From positions 1 through 5,560 of the forward strand of contig JAQBQL010000231.1 of NCBI GenBank assembly GCA_028287035.1: a stretch of 5,560 nucleotides of DNA, written 5' to 3'. Position 1 is the stretch's first letter. The number at the start of each line of letters is the position of its first letter. The translations under genes and the position numbers were made by a program. The notes under the pieces are model-generated. The model saw only the letters and a program-made list of their open reading frames with translations. It did no database searches and was not told where the DNA came from. The DNA comes from Labilithrix sp. Its GTDB lineage: Bacteria > Myxococcota > Polyangia > Polyangiales > Polyangiaceae. This document shows positions 5,311-5,560 of the stretch, piece by piece.

Positions 5311-5560
5311 CAATTGCCAGAAAGAGTGCAATGTTTGATTCGGGCGATCGTCATCTACTTGGAATTTCGAGCGGTGCCAGGTGCCGCCGTGCAACAGCGA
5401 GCACCTGCGTCGATCGCAAACGCGTTCTCGATGAAGCGCGCTGCCGGCCAGGATCGTTTCTCCTGCCTTTGCGCCGCCGCGACCGGGGCGCATCTCCGCC
5501 GCCGCGGCGGCGTCCCGCAGACCGGCGCCGCTCGCCGCGCGCTCCGCGTCGTCACCGCGA
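5307..5560 (+). repeat. Repeat copy B of the ~255-bp direct repeat, cut by the window edge
   Basis: The 254 bp start at CTAGCAATTG, shared with the IS edge, and are homologous in the same direction to 3710-3965. The invariant core is at 5333-5359, and the last 26 bp match copy A with two differences. The window ends just where the 66-bp units begin in copy A, so the array may continue. I see no supported gene in this stretch. Confidence 0.75.

Overview
The window is very GC-rich, with coding frames dominated by G or C in the third codon position. It carries Ala/Pro/Asp-rich exported proteins, a tiny Cys-rich lipoprotein and a RAYT-type single-domain transposase. Together these suggest a Myxococcota (deltaproteobacterial, Polyangia-like) chromosome. 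That assignment is an inference from style, not from a marker gene.

Left part (1-2450). A secreted-looking alpha/beta hydrolase, whose true start lies off the left edge, overlaps by 8 bp a GTG-started membrane O-acyltransferase of the acyltransferase-3 family. The two are probably co-translated and may act on the same envelope or extracellular acyl ester. Converging on them from the minus strand, 21 bp away, is an 85-residue lipoprotein. Its mature part carries the C-N-T-C-x-C ... C-T-x3-C signature of pacifastin-type serine protease inhibitors. A perfect 17-bp palindrome lies about 75 bp upstream of its start codon.

Middle (2927-3706). An intact minus-strand REP-associated tyrosine (IS200-like, HUH) transposase has both the HLH metal-binding pair and the catalytic Tyr. 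A good sigma-70-like promoter sits so close to its ATG that the mRNA would be leaderless.

Right part (3710-5560). There is no intact gene here. A roughly 255-bp sequence occurs twice in the same orientation (3710-3965 and 5307-5560, the second cut by the window edge). Both copies begin with CTAGCAATTG and share an invariant 27-bp core. The first copy is followed by two 66-67-bp direct repeats ending in YTAG. At the exact CTAG junction where the second copy should start sits a roughly 1.2-kb IS5-like insertion sequence with perfect 15-bp inverted ends. Its transposase is a wreck: two stops, two deletions and at least four frameshifts. Removing the IS gives a head-to-tail tandem array with a period of about 392 bp, next to the RAYT gene.

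The most unusual items are the pacifastin-like bacterial lipoprotein and the RAYT-adjacent tandem repeat with its junction-targeted IS.
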